The notes beneath the pieces are model-generated. The model saw only the letters and a program-made list of their open reading frames with translations. It did no database searches and was not told the origin of the DNA. DNA of 64,000 bases from Streptomyces phaeofaciens (GTDB taxonomy: Bacteria > Actinomycetota > Actinomycetes > Streptomycetales > Streptomycetaceae), in the NCBI RefSeq assembly GCF_014648915.1, contig NZ_BMSA01000034.1, forward strand, positions 36,221 to 100,220, read 5' to 3'. A program made the translations under genes and the position numbers. Positions 1-8,745 of the stretch are shown one piece after another. Positions within the stretch are counted from its first letter, which is position 1. Each line of letters begins with the position of its first letter.

Positions 1-2436
1 CCGGCCGGCCTCGCCGCCGCGGCCGCCGCGGCCGGAAGCGGCGCCCGCGTCATCCTCGCCGACGACCGGCCGGAGCCCGGCGGCAGCCTCCTGGGCACGG
101 CCGAACACCTCGACTGGGTCGCGGAGGTCACCGAGCTGCTCGCCGCCGCCCCCGACGTCCGCGTCCTGCCCCGCACCACCGTCTTCGGCCACTACGACGA
201 CAACCATCTCCTCGCCGTCGAACGCCGCACCAACCACCTCGGCGCCGACGCCCCCGAGAACGTCTCCCGCGAACGCGTCTGGCGCATCCGGGCCCGCCGC
301 GTCGTCCTCGCCACCGGCGCCCACGAGCGCTCACTGGCCTTCGCCGACAACGACCGCCCCGGCGTGATGCTGGCCGCCTCGGCCCGCACCCACCTCAACC
401 GCCACGGCGTCCTGCCCGGCCGGCGCGCGGTCGTCCTCACCACCAACGACAGCGCCTACGCGGCCGCACTGGACCTGCACACGGCCGGCGTGACGGTCGC
501 GGCCATCGTCGACACCCGCCCCGCACCGGGGGAGTGGGCACAGCGCGCCCGGGACGCCGGCATCCAGGTGCTGCCCGGACACGCCGTCACCGGCACCCGG
601 GGCGACGCCCGCCTCACCGCCGTGACGGTCGCCCCGTACGGAGAGTCCACCGGGCAGCGGGAGTTCGCCGCCGACCTGCTGCTGGTCTCCGGCGGCTGGA
701 ACCCCGTGGTGCACCTGTTCAGCCAGGCGGGCGGCACACTGCGCCACGACGAGACGCTGGGCTCCTTCGTGCCCGACACCTGCCGCCAGGCGGTCGAGGT
801 CGCCGGCAGCGCCAACGGCGCCCTCGACCCGGCCGCGGTCCTGGCCCAGGGCGCGGCCGCCGGCGCCCGCGCCCTGACGGCCGAGGGCTACACCCCGCGG
901 ACGCCCCGCCTCCCGACCCCGGCCGCGCAGCCGCGCACGACACCCCCCATGCACGTGTACGTCCTCCCCGGCGCCCCGGACGCCCCCCACTTCGTCGACC
1001 TCCAACGGGACGTCACCGTCGACGACCTGGCCCGGGCGACCGGCGCCGGCATGCGCTCGGTCGAGCACACCAAGCGCTACACCACGGCCGGCACCGCCAA
1101 CGACCAGGGCAAGACCTCGGGCGTCCTGGCCGGCGGCGTCGTCGCCGAACTCCTCGGCGTGGACATCTCGGCGCTCGGCACGACGACCTTCCGCCCGCCC
1201 TACACCCCGGTCTCCTTCGCCGCCCTCGCGGGCCGCGACCGCGGCGCGCTCCACGACCCCGTCCGCACGACAGCCCTGCACCCGTGGCACGTCGCCCACG
1301 GCGCCCTGTTCGAGAACGTCGGCCAGTGGAAGCGCCCCTGGTACTACCCCCAGGACGGCGAGGACAGGGAAGCGGCCGTACTGCGCGAATGCGCCGCCGC
1401 CCGCGACAGCGTGGCCTTCATGGACGCCTCCACCCTCGGCAAGATCGACGTACAGGGCCCGGACGCCGCCGTCTTCCTCGACCGGCTCTACACCAACATG
1501 ATGAGCACCCTGAAGGTCGGCATGATCCGGTACGGCGTGATGTGCCGCCCGGACGGCATGGTCTTCGACGACGGCACGGTCATCCGCCTCGCACAGGACC
1601 GCTTCCTGGTCACCACCACCACGGGCAACGCGGCCGCCGTACTCGACTGGATGGAGGAGTGGCTCCAGACCGAATGGCCGGAGCTGCGCGTCCACTGCAC
1701 ATCCGTCACCGAACAGTGGGCCACCGTCGCCCTGGTCGGCCCGAAGTCCCGCGCGGTCCTCGGCGCCCTCGCACCACAACTGGCCGTGGCGAACGAGGAC
1801 TTCCCCTTCATGGCCTGGCGGGACACGACCGTCGCCGGCATCGACGCACGCGTGTGCCGGATCAGCTTCTCCGGCGAACTGGCGTACGAGATCAACGTGT
1901 CACCGTGGGAGGCCCTCGCCCTCTGGGAGGCGCTGCACGAGACCGGAGCCCCGTACGGCATCACCCCGTACGGCACGGAGACCATGCACGTCCTGCGCGC
2001 GGAGAAGGGCTACCCGATCATCGGCCAGGACACCGACGGCACGGTCACCCCGCAGGACCTCGGCATGGGCTGGGCGGTGTCGAAGAAGAAGCCCGACTTC
2101 ATCGGCAAGCGCTCCTACGCCCGCGCCGACACCGTACGCCCCGACCGCAAGCAGCTGGTCGGCCTGCTCCCGGAGGACCCGGCCGCCTTCCTCCCCGAAG
2201 GCACGCACCTGGTGGCCGACAGCGAACTGCCCGCCCCGCCCGTCCCGATGCTCGGCCACGTCACCTCCAGCTACCGCAGCGCGGCGCTCGGCCGGACCTT
2301 CGCGCTCGCCCTGATCAAGGGCGGCCGCGACCGCATCGGCGAACGCCTCTACGCTCCCGTGGGCGACCGCCTGCTCCCGGTGACCGTCGCAAGCCCCGTC
2401 CTCTACGACCCCGAGGGAGCCCGCCGCGATGGCTGA
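1..2436 (+). CDS. soxA: Sarcosine oxidase alpha subunit, 5' partial
   Basis: Large subunit of heterotetrameric sarcosine oxidase, which oxidatively demethylates sarcosine to glycine and passes the one-carbon unit to tetrahydrofolate. The frame is open from base 1, so the N-terminus lies outside the window; 811 residues are visible. The first ~280 are a dinucleotide-binding oxidoreductase region (GGWNP motif near visible residue 231). A BFD-like segment follows (around 345-390). The C-terminal half is a GcvT/aminomethyltransferase-like folate domain. The gene overlaps soxG by 8 bases, implying translational coupling. soxB and soxD are expected just upstream, outside the window. The family assignment is firm; the missing start is only the window edge. 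Confidence 0.93.
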   Translation, partial: PAGLAAAAAAAGSGARVILADDRPEPGGSLLGTAEHLDWVAEVTELLAAAPDVRVLPRTTVFGHYDDNHLLAVERRTNHLGADAPENVSRERVWRIRARRVVLATGAHERSLAFADNDRPGVMLAASARTHLNRHGVLPGRRAVVLTTNDSAYAAALDLHTAGVTVAAIVDTRPAPGEWAQRARDAGIQVLPGHAVTGTRGDARLTAVTVAPYGESTGQREFAADLLLVSGGWNPVVHLFSQAGGTLRHDETLGSFVPDTCRQAVEVAGSANGALDPAAVLAQGAAAGARALTAEGYTPRTPRLPTPAAQPRTTPPMHVYVLPGAPDAPHFVDLQRDVTVDDLARATGAGMRSVEHTKRYTTAGTANDQGKTSGVLAGGVVAELLGVDISALGTTTFRPPYTPVSFAALAGRDRGALHDPVRTTALHPWHVAHGALFENVGQWKRPWYYPQDGEDREAAVLRECAAARDSVAFMDASTLGKIDVQGPDAAVFLDRLYTNMMSTLKVGMIRYGVMCRPDGMVFDDGTVIRLAQDRFLVTTTTGNAAAVLDWMEEWLQTEWPELRVHCTSVTEQWATVALVGPKSRAVLGALAPQLAVANEDFPFMAWRDTTVAGIDARVCRISFSGELAYEINVSPWEALALWEALHETGAPYGITPYGTETMHVLRAEKGYPIIGQDTDGTVTPQDLGMGWAVSKKKPDFIGKRSYARADTVRPDRKQLVGLLPEDPAAFLPEGTHLVADSELPAPPVPMLGHVTSSYRSAALGRTFALALIKGGRDRIGERLYAPVGDRLLPVTVASPVLYDPEGARRDG

Positions 2437-3031
2437 CACCGCACTCACCGCCCCGCCCCGCAGCCCCCTGTCGCACGCCGCCGCCCGCCTGGCCGCCGCC
2501 ACCCGCACCTCCGGGGGCGCGATCCGGCTCGCCGAACTCCCGTTGCTGGCCCAGCTCGACGTGCGCCTCGACGCCAAGGGTCCGGCCGCGGACACCGTAG
2601 GACTCGCCCTGGGCCTGCAACTGCCCCTCGCGCCCAACTCCGTCGTCCACACCGACCGGGCGACCGCACTGTGGCTCGGCCCCGACGAATGGCTGCTGCT
2701 GGGCCGGCCGGGAACCCAGCGCGACCTGGAGAACCGGATCCGGACGGCCGCCGGGGACGAGCATGTCTCCGTCACCGACGTCTCCGCCCAGCGCACCACC
2801 CTCCTCGTCACGGGGCCCCGCGCCCGCGACCTCCTCTCCCGCGGCTGCTCCCTCGACCTCCACCCCCGAGCCTTCGGCCCCGGCCGCTGCGCCCAGACCA
2901 CCCTCGGCCGCACCCAGATCGTCCTGGTCGCCCGAGACCGGCCCAGGGCCGGATTCTGGCTACTGGTCCGCTCGTCCTTCGCCGGCTACCTGGTGGACTG
3001 GCTCCTGGACGCGGCGACGGAGTACATCTGA
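2429..3031 (+). CDS. soxG: Sarcosine oxidase gamma subunit
   Basis: Small structural subunit of heterotetrameric sarcosine oxidase, 200 residues, with a GcvT-like fold. Visible family features are the WLGPDEWLLLG stretch near residue 73 and the SVTDVSAQRTTLLVTGPRA segment in the middle. The ATG sits inside the last codons of soxA in another frame (8-base overlap), and the upstream GAGGGAG serves as ribosome binding site. Last gene of the sox operon in this window; a hairpin follows the stop at once. Function rests on the neighbour soxA as well as on the sequence. Confidence 0.9.
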   Translation: MADTALTAPPRSPLSHAAARLAAATRTSGGAIRLAELPLLAQLDVRLDAKGPAADTVGLALGLQLPLAPNSVVHTDRATALWLGPDEWLLLGRPGTQRDLENRIRTAAGDEHVSVTDVSAQRTTLLVTGPRARDLLSRGCSLDLHPRAFGPGRCAQTTLGRTQIVLVARDRPRAGFWLLVRSSFAGYLVDWLLDAATEYI

Positions 3032-3051
3032 GCCGACGCCCGCCCCGGCCC

Positions 3052-3076
3052 GCGGGAGCCACCGAGGGGCTCCCGC
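3052..3076. terminator. Hairpin between convergent soxG and YqjF-like gene
   Basis: Nine-base perfect inverted repeat GCGGGAGCC/GGCTCCCGC with a 7-base loop, 20 bases after the soxG stop and 44 before the end of the reverse gene. There is no T-run, as is usual in Streptomyces, and it could act in both directions. Confidence 0.55.
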
Positions 3077-3119
3077 ACGGGCCGCACCCGGGCCTCTCGA
3101 GATCCGCGATCACCCGCTC

Positions 3120-3914
3120 CTAAGGAGTGGGAATGCCCGCCGGGCGGGCCGGGCGGCCGAGGCGGACCGGTACGCCGGGGGAGTAGAGGACGCTGACCGG
3201 GTCGCCGCACGGCGCGGGGAGGCCGGCCGCCGCGATCAGGTTCTCCTCGCAGGAGAGCAGCTCGGCGCGGTACAGGGGCCAGCGCGGGTGCTGGTTGGGC
3301 AGGTAGCCCACTCCGCCGAAGAACGCGTTGTGCATGCCCCATCGAGCCGTGAGGAAGTGCTCCGACTCGGTCGGCTCCACGATGCGTTCACCGGGCCGCA
3401 CGGTGACTCGGCTGTACGCTCCACGGGGACCGGGCCAGCGGCGCGAGCTGGTGTAGGTGACGGTGTCGCCGACGGCCCGGACACGCATCCGGGACCACAG
3501 GTACGGCAGCCGGAAACCGACCCGCCCCATCACCACGGGTATGAGCCGTGAGGCGTCCATCGACCGGAAGACGACACCGCGGCGGCCGTGCGCGTCGACC
3601 GAGTACAGGCGCACGTTCGTTTCCGGGAAGGACCCGAGATACGGCACCCCGGGCATCCGCAGCCACCCGACGCGGTGCATCCGGAAGGCGACGAGCCCGA
3701 CGTACGTGACCCCGTCGTGCGTGTCGGGAACCGTCCCGCGGGGCAGGAGCCCCGCCACGAGATCCGGTTCGACGGCCCAGTGGACGAAGCAGAGGTCCAG
3801 CCACTGCTGGGTGAGCAGCGGGACATGTACGGCGTCGGGGGCGTCGGGACTGACCGAAGCGGGCTTCTCCACAGGTGCCAGGATGGCAGCAGCCGGCTCA
3901 CCCCGGCCAACCAC
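3120..3914 (-). CDS. YqjF/DUF2071 family protein
   Basis: Protein of 264 residues matching the DUF2071 (YqjF) family, whose biochemical role is not established. Visible family features are the LTQQWLDLCFVHW segment near residue 35, the GLVAFRMHRVGWLRMPGVPYLG stretch in two parts, the FPETNVRLYS motif, and the late HFLTARWG segment. No signal peptide or membrane segment is evident. The GTG start used here has a weak ribosome binding site, and an internal GTG at 3872 is a possible alternative. It is transcribed convergently to soxG and divergently from the chitinase. The link to neighbouring genes is unclear. Confidence 0.8.
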   Translation of the reverse strand: MVGRGEPAAAILAPVEKPASVSPDAPDAVHVPLLTQQWLDLCFVHWAVEPDLVAGLLPRGTVPDTHDGVTYVGLVAFRMHRVGWLRMPGVPYLGSFPETNVRLYSVDAHGRRGVVFRSMDASRLIPVVMGRVGFRLPYLWSRMRVRAVGDTVTYTSSRRWPGPRGAYSRVTVRPGERIVEPTESEHFLTARWGMHNAFFGGVGYLPNQHPRWPLYRAELLSCEENLIAAAGLPAPCGDPVSVLYSPGVPVRLGRPARPAGIPTP

Positions 3915-4035
3915 AGGGCGGGATGATCAGGCGTTCCACCACTCGTCGGTGCACAGCCGACTTCGTAGTGTCACCACCGGCCACCGATGACGGTTCCGGC
4001 CGTGGAGGGTGAGGGGTGATCGGCGGTCGGAAGTC

Positions 4036-4064
4036 TTGACAACCGAATTGGTCTGGACCAAATT
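4036..4064 (+). promoter_or_regulatory. Chitinase promoter with DasR-type (dre) operator
   Basis: A perfect TTGACA -35 box (4036-4041) is followed by the palindrome TTGGTCTGGACCAA (4048-4061), which lies in the -35/-10 spacer. It closely matches the DasR response element core (TGGTCTAGACCA) known from streptomycete chitinase and N-acetylglucosamine genes. Placement predicts repression by DasR and relief by amino-sugar phosphates. The match is seen directly; the regulator is inferred. Confidence 0.8.
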
Positions 4065-4102
4065 GGGCGCGCTCTCCAAATCCCCCCTGCCCGGAGGCAC
4101 TT

Positions 4103-5899
4103 GTGGACCGCACCAGACCTGTCCTCGCCCTGCTCACGGCTGCGGCGCTGGCCGTACCCGGCATCACCGCGCTCTCGTCGCCCGTCCAGGCGGCCGACGC
4201 CGACCTCTCCCGCAACGGCGGTTTCGAGGCAGGCCTCGACGGCTGGACCTGTACGGCCGGCAGGACGGTCACCAGCCCCGTCCGCACCGGCGGCTCGGCG
4301 CTCCAGGCGACCCCGGCCGGCAGCGACCACGCACAGTGCTCGCAGACGGTGACCGTACAGCCGAACTCCCAGTACACGCTGTCCGGTTACGTCCGCGGCT
4401 CGTACGTCTACCTCGGCGCGAGCGGCACCGGCACCACCGATGTCTCCACCTGGACCCAGTCCGCCACCGACTGGCAGCGGCTCCAGACCGGCTTCCGTAC
4501 CGGCGCGTCCACCACCAGGGTGACGATCTACACGCACGGCTGGTACGGCACCGGCGCGTACTACGCCGACGACGTCTCCCTGATCGGCCCCGGCGCCTCG
4601 ACCGGCCAGCCGCCCGCCGCGCCGACCGGCCTGAAGGCCGGCACCGTCACCTCCTCCAGCGCCGCCCTGTCCTGGTCGGCGGCGAGCGGCGCCACGAGCT
4701 ACGCCGTCTACCGCGACGGCGCCAAGGTGCAGACGGTGAGCGGGACCTCGGCCACCGTCACCGGCCTGGCCCCCTCGACGGCGTACAGCTTCCAGGTCAC
4801 CGCCGCGAACGACGCCGGCGAGTCCGCGAAGTCGGCGGCGGTGACGGCGACGACGACCGCCGGCTCGGGCGGCGGCTCCACCGACCTGCCCACCCACGCC
4901 CTGGTCGGCTACCTCCACGCGAGCTTCGCCAACGGCTCCGGCTACACGCGCCTGGCCGACGTCCCCGACAGCTGGGACGTCATCGACCTGGCCTTCGGCG
5001 AGCCCACCTCCATCACCTCGGGTGACATCCGCTTCACCCGCTGTCCGGTCACCGAGTGCCCGAACGTGGAGAGCGACGCCGACTTCAAGGCCGCGGTCAA
5101 GGCCAAGCAGGCGGCCGGCAAGAAGGTGCTGATCTCGATCGGCGGCCAGAACGGCCAGGTCCAGCTCACCACGGCGGCGGCCCGCGACACCTTCGTCTCC
5201 TCCGTCTCGAAGATCATCGACGCGTACGGCCTCGACGGCCTGGACATCGACTTCGAAGGTCACTCGCTGTCGCTGAACGCCGACGACACCGACTTCAAGA
5301 ACCCCAGGACGCCAGTGATCGTGAACCTGATCTCGGCACTGAAGACCCTGAAGGCGAAGTACGGCTCCACGTTCGTCCTCAGCATGGCCCCCGAGACGTT
5401 CTTCGTGCAGATGGGCTACCAGTTCTACGGCACGGGCCAGTGGGGCGGCCAGGACCCGCGGTGCGGGGCGTACCTGCCGGTGATCTACGCGCTCCGTGAC
5501 GACCTGACCCTGCTGCACGTCCAGGACTACAACTCCGGCCCGATCATGGGCCTCGACAACCAGTACCACTCCATGGGCGGCGCGGACTTCCACATCGCCA
5601 TGACCGACATGCTGCTCTCCGGCTTCCCGGTGGCCGGCAACGCGAACAACGTCTTCCCGCCGCTGCGCCCGGACCAGATCGCGATCGGCATGCCGGCGTC
5701 GGTCAACGCGGGCAACGGGTACGTCGCTCCGGCCGAGGTCACCAAGGCCCTCGACTGCCTGACGAAGAAGACGAACTGCGGCTCCTACACGACTCATGGC
5801 ACCTGGCCCGCCCTGCGCGGCCTGATGACGTGGTCGGTCAACTGGGACCGCTTCGCGGGCTGGGAGTTCCAGCGGACGTTCGACAGCTACTTCGGCTGA
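4103..5899 (+). CDS. Secreted GH18 chitinase with CBM and FnIII domains
   Basis: Extracellular chitinase of 598 residues that hydrolyses chitin. Order: signal peptide (1-~31, ending near VQAADA); a beta-sandwich carbohydrate-binding module (~34-165, NGGFEAGLDGW to YYADDVSLIG); a fibronectin type III domain (~172-255); a GH18 barrel (~265-598). The catalytic motif DGLDIDFE occupies residues 378-385, Glu385 being the acid/base. The start is GTG at 4103 with GGAGG just upstream. It stands alone behind a DasR-type operator, so expression should follow chitin-derived amino sugars. It resembles the ChiC/ChiD-type chitinases of streptomycetes, but I cannot pick an orthologue. Confidence 0.93.
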   Translation: MDRTRPVLALLTAAALAVPGITALSSPVQAADADLSRNGGFEAGLDGWTCTAGRTVTSPVRTGGSALQATPAGSDHAQCSQTVTVQPNSQYTLSGYVRGSYVYLGASGTGTTDVSTWTQSATDWQRLQTGFRTGASTTRVTIYTHGWYGTGAYYADDVSLIGPGASTGQPPAAPTGLKAGTVTSSSAALSWSAASGATSYAVYRDGAKVQTVSGTSATVTGLAPSTAYSFQVTAANDAGESAKSAAVTATTTAGSGGGSTDLPTHALVGYLHASFANGSGYTRLADVPDSWDVIDLAFGEPTSITSGDIRFTRCPVTECPNVESDADFKAAVKAKQAAGKKVLISIGGQNGQVQLTTAAARDTFVSSVSKIIDAYGLDGLDIDFEGHSLSLNADDTDFKNPRTPVIVNLISALKTLKAKYGSTFVLSMAPETFFVQMGYQFYGTGQWGGQDPRCGAYLPVIYALRDDLTLLHVQDYNSGPIMGLDNQYHSMGGADFHIAMTDMLLSGFPVAGNANNVFPPLRPDQIAIGMPASVNAGNGYVAPAEVTKALDCLTKKTNCGSYTTHGTWPALRGLMTWSVNWDRFAGWEFQRTFDSYFG

Positions 5900-5921
5900 C
5901 GGCTGAGGGTCACATCCGTCC

Positions 5922-5949
5922 GCGGCCGGTCCGGACCAGGGCCGGCCGC
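5922..5949. terminator. Hairpin between convergent chitinase and secreted protein gene
   Basis: GCGGCCGG and CCGGCCGC arms separated by 12 bases, 23 bases after the chitinase stop. No T-run. Position between two converging genes supports a bidirectional terminator. Confidence 0.5.
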
Positions 5950-5989
5950 ACCGATCAGGTCAAGCCACCGTCTCGTCGTGCTGAGTGGC

Positions 5990-6562
5990 TCACAGGTCGT
6001 CGCAGCGGTGCCGGTTCGCGCACCAGAGGCGGAAGGTGAAGCGCCACTCCCCGCTGTTGTCCCCGATGTTGTCGTCGTTGATCTGGGTCCCCCAGCGCGC
6101 GGGGATCGAGGGCGCGCGCTTGCAGCGGGCCAGTTCCCGCAGGGAGTGCGGGTCGTGGTTGCCGACCCAGCCCCCGGGGTTGTTGTTCCAGCGGAAGAAG
6201 TTCGCGTACTTGTTCCAGCCGGGGAAGGGGTAGCCGTTCCCGGCGGGCTCGGACTTGCCGTCCACGTCGTAGGGCTCGTAGGCCCAGCCCTGGACGTTGA
6301 CCTCGTAGCGGTCGTTGACGGTCACCTTCACCACATCGCCGGGGAAGACCGCGTTCGCCGGGTCGGGGCCCCCGGGGAAGCCCACCCCGGCGGTGCCGCC
6401 GCCCTGCCGGAAGTGGCGTACGACGTCCGCGCCGGCGCCGCTGCGGCACCGTTGCAGCGGGGACGGGGCGGCCTGGGCGGTCTGGGCGGGGACGACCAGC
6501 GCGGTGAGGGCGAGCGCGCCGACCGCGGCGAACGTGCTGAGAGTGCGGGATGTACGAGTCAC
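5990..6562 (-). CDS. Secreted protein of unknown function
   Basis: I do not recognise the family. With the GTG at 6562, preceded by GGAGAGG, the product is 190 residues and opens with a signal peptide (basic VTRTSRT, hydrophobic core, PAQTAQAA cleavage region). The reading frame extends further upstream but that part is not protein-like. The mature part is rich in Trp, Asn and Gly (for example WAYEPYDVDG and NPGGWVGNHD) and has four cysteines that could form two disulfides, suggesting a small extracellular beta-rich protein. It lies convergent to the chitinase and downstream, on the same strand, of a LysR regulator gene. Confidence 0.75.
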   Translation of the reverse strand: MTRTSRTLSTFAAVGALALTALVVPAQTAQAAPSPLQRCRSGAGADVVRHFRQGGGTAGVGFPGGPDPANAVFPGDVVKVTVNDRYEVNVQGWAYEPYDVDGKSEPAGNGYPFPGWNKYANFFRWNNNPGGWVGNHDPHSLRELARCKRAPSIPARWGTQINDDNIGDNSGEWRFTFRLWCANRHRCDDL

Positions 6563-6635
6563 GGGACACCTCTCCGGGACGGGATACCGGAACTCAGCAT
6601 GGGGAGGCCGTCGCGCGGTGTCGAAGACCTGTCCG

Positions 6636-7556
6636 TCATGCCCCCTGCCTGCCGGGCATGACCCCAGGCAGCGGCGGGTGGCGCAGGATCGCCACGACGA
6701 AGTCGCAGAACAGACGCGGCAGTTCGCGCCGGTCGTCGCGCCGTCGCACCACACCGCACTCCGCGTCCGTGACGCCCGTCAGCGGCAGCACGCGCAGGCC
6801 TTCTGGCAGCTGCACCTGATATGTGTACAGCGGGCCGGGGCAGACCACGCCGTTGAGCCGGATCGCCAGCAGCAACTCGGTTACGGTGGCGGACGGTTCA
6901 CCCGGCGCCAGGGGCGGCTCGCCGTCGCGTTCGGCCCACATCTGCCAGTAGCTGCACATCCGGGTCGACACCTGGTGCACCGGCGCGAGCGGCAGCGTGA
7001 GCGCGTCGGACAGCGGGACGGACTCCGCGTCCCAGAGGGCATGTCCCCGGGGCACCGCGAGTCCACGCGGCTCGGACGCCAGGGGCACGGCGAGCAGGCG
7101 CTCGGGGTCGACGGGCAGCCACATCAGGGCGACGTCCACCTCGGCGTCCAGCAGGGGCTGTTCGTACTCGGCGAAGCCGATCTCCCGCCAGCGGAGGTGG
7201 ACTTCGGGGTGTGCGTGGCCGAAGGCCGTGAGCAGGGAGATGTGCAGGCCGCCGGGGAGCGGGAGCCAGACACCGACCCGCAGCGTCCGCTGCCCTTCGG
7301 CCGCACGGCGGGCGGCCCGCCCGGCCTCGTCCACGGCCGCGAGAACGTGTCGGGCGCGTTCGTAGAACACCTCGCCCGCCGGGGTGGGGAGGACACCCAC
7401 CGGCCCGCGGATCAGCAGTTGGACGCACAACTCCCGTTCCAGATCGCGGATCTGGCGGCTGAGCGCGGGCTGGGACAGATGCAGCAGGGTGGCCGCCCGG
7501 GTGAAGCCGCCCTGCTCGGCCACGGCCACGAAGTACCGCAGGTGCCGCAACTCCAT
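6636..7556 (-). CDS. LysR family transcriptional regulator
   Basis: DNA-binding regulator of 306 residues. The N-terminal winged helix (1-~60) carries the canonical MELRHLRYFVAVAEQGGFT opening and the LHLSQPALSRQIRDLE recognition helix. Residues ~90-295 form the periplasmic-binding-protein-like effector domain. LysR regulators usually act on an adjacent divergent gene; here the upstream neighbour (thioesterase at 7836) is divergent across 279 bases and is the most likely target. Effector unknown. Confidence 0.92.
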   Translation of the reverse strand: MELRHLRYFVAVAEQGGFTRAATLLHLSQPALSRQIRDLERELCVQLLIRGPVGVLPTPAGEVFYERARHVLAAVDEAGRAARRAAEGQRTLRVGVWLPLPGGLHISLLTAFGHAHPEVHLRWREIGFAEYEQPLLDAEVDVALMWLPVDPERLLAVPLASEPRGLAVPRGHALWDAESVPLSDALTLPLAPVHQVSTRMCSYWQMWAERDGEPPLAPGEPSATVTELLLAIRLNGVVCPGPLYTYQVQLPEGLRVLPLTGVTDAECGVVRRRDDRRELPRLFCDFVVAILRHPPLPGVMPGRQGA

Positions 7557-7777
7557 ACCGGGCCCGTCCCCTCGTCCAGCACGCCGGCCATGTCGGGCCC
7601 GGTCACGCTATCGCCGGAGGCAGCCGTGCGGACCTGGCGTGCGGGGGCTCGGCAGGCGACCGCCGCGCGGTCACACGCCCCTCGTGGGCTCCGGCGGCGC
7701 CGAGGGCGGCGCGCGGGCGGGGTGGGTGCCAGGTCGGTGTGCCGGACCTGGACTCCTGCTCCGGGGATGCGGTGAGC

Positions 7778-7785
7778 AAGCGCTT
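7778..7785. promoter_or_regulatory. AAGCGCTT palindrome upstream of thioesterase
   Basis: An 8-base palindrome in the context GAGCAAGCGCTTAGTA, 50 bases before the thioesterase start. Similar AAGCGCTT-centred sites precede acyl-CoA metabolism genes under TetR-type regulators in actinobacteria. The rest of the 7557-7835 gap holds nothing else I can interpret. Confidence 0.35.
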
Positions 7786-7835
7786 AGTAATATGGTGAGG
7801 GTGCAGCTCGCCACAGACGGAGGGAAGGCCTACCG

Positions 7836-8630
7836 GTGTCAGAAGCAGAGGCTTTCTACGAGCGGGCGGACCAGGGCCGGTTCCTTCCCACCGACTGCAC
7901 CCGGGGGCCGTGGGACGCGGGCTCCCAGCACGCCGGCCCTCCGGCCGCGCTGCTCGGTCTGGCCGTCGAGCAGCGGCCCGGCGGCCGGCCGGACATGAGG
8001 GTCGCCCGACTCACCTACGAGATCATGCGCCCGGTCCCCATACGGCCGCTGACCGTGGCCACGCGCGTCCTGCGCAGCGGGCGCAGCACCGAACTCGTGG
8101 AGGCCACGCTGACGCCCGACGGCGGCGAGGAGGTGATGCGGGCGACGGTTCTGCTGATGAAGACCGCCCCGCACTCGGTACCCGAGGTGTCGCCCGGCCC
8201 ACAGGTTCCCGGGCCCGCGGCCGCACCCCTCAAGGCCTTCTTCCCGGTGCCGTGGGACCGCGGCTACCACACCGCCATGGAAGTCCGTTTCGCCGCCGGT
8301 TCCTTTCTCGAACCCGGCCCGGCGACGGCGTGGATGCGGATGCGGGTCCCCCTGGTCGCGGGAGAGGAGACCACGCCGCTCAGCAGGGTGCTGACGGCCG
8401 CCGACTCGGGCAACGGCGTCAGCGCCGAGCTCGACTTCCGCCGGCACGTCTTCATCAACACCGACCTCACCGTCAACCTGCATCGCCACCCCGAGGGCGA
8501 ATGGGTCTGCCTGGACGCCCGGACGCTGGTGGACGGCGCCGGCCTCGGCCTCGCCGAGTCCGCCCTCCACGACGAGAAGGGCCCGCTCGGCCGCAGCACC
8601 CAGAGCCTGTACGTGTCCGCACGCGACTGA
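7836..8630 (+). CDS. Acyl-CoA thioesterase-like hotdog protein
   Basis: Protein of 264 residues of the TesB-like/4HBT_3 double-hotdog family, expected to hydrolyse acyl-CoA thioesters in the cytoplasm. The start is GTG at 7836 with GGAGGG 11 bases before. Visible features are the early GPWDAGSQHAGPPAALL segment, which corresponds to the first hotdog helix, and ARLTYEIMRPVPIRPLTV in the central strand. The second hotdog ends in ISA-type residues near FINTDLTVNLHR and GLAESALHDEKGPLGR. It is convergent with the P450 gene and divergent from the LysR gene. Substrate unknown. Confidence 0.85.
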   Translation: MSEAEAFYERADQGRFLPTDCTRGPWDAGSQHAGPPAALLGLAVEQRPGGRPDMRVARLTYEIMRPVPIRPLTVATRVLRSGRSTELVEATLTPDGGEEVMRATVLLMKTAPHSVPEVSPGPQVPGPAAAPLKAFFPVPWDRGYHTAMEVRFAAGSFLEPGPATAWMRMRVPLVAGEETTPLSRVLTAADSGNGVSAELDFRRHVFINTDLTVNLHRHPEGEWVCLDARTLVDGAGLGLAESALHDEKGPLGRSTQSLYVSARD

Positions 8631-8745
8631 ACCGGCCGCGCGCCACGGGGGAGGCCGACGGCGTCCGGTGCGCCGACGGCCCGCCTCCGCACCCGCTCGA
8701 CACCACCGCGACGCCCAGGAGGCCTTCAGGTCGTGTCCGCGAGCG

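Noticed and set aside
331..1779. Long reverse-strand open frame under soxA
   Set aside because: Shadow of the high third-position GC of soxA; composition is Gly/Arg/Val-rich and unlike protein families.
5928..5937. GGTCCGGACC palindrome as a second DasR site
   Set aside because: It lies within the terminator hairpin loop region after the chitinase stop and lacks the flanking bases of the consensus.
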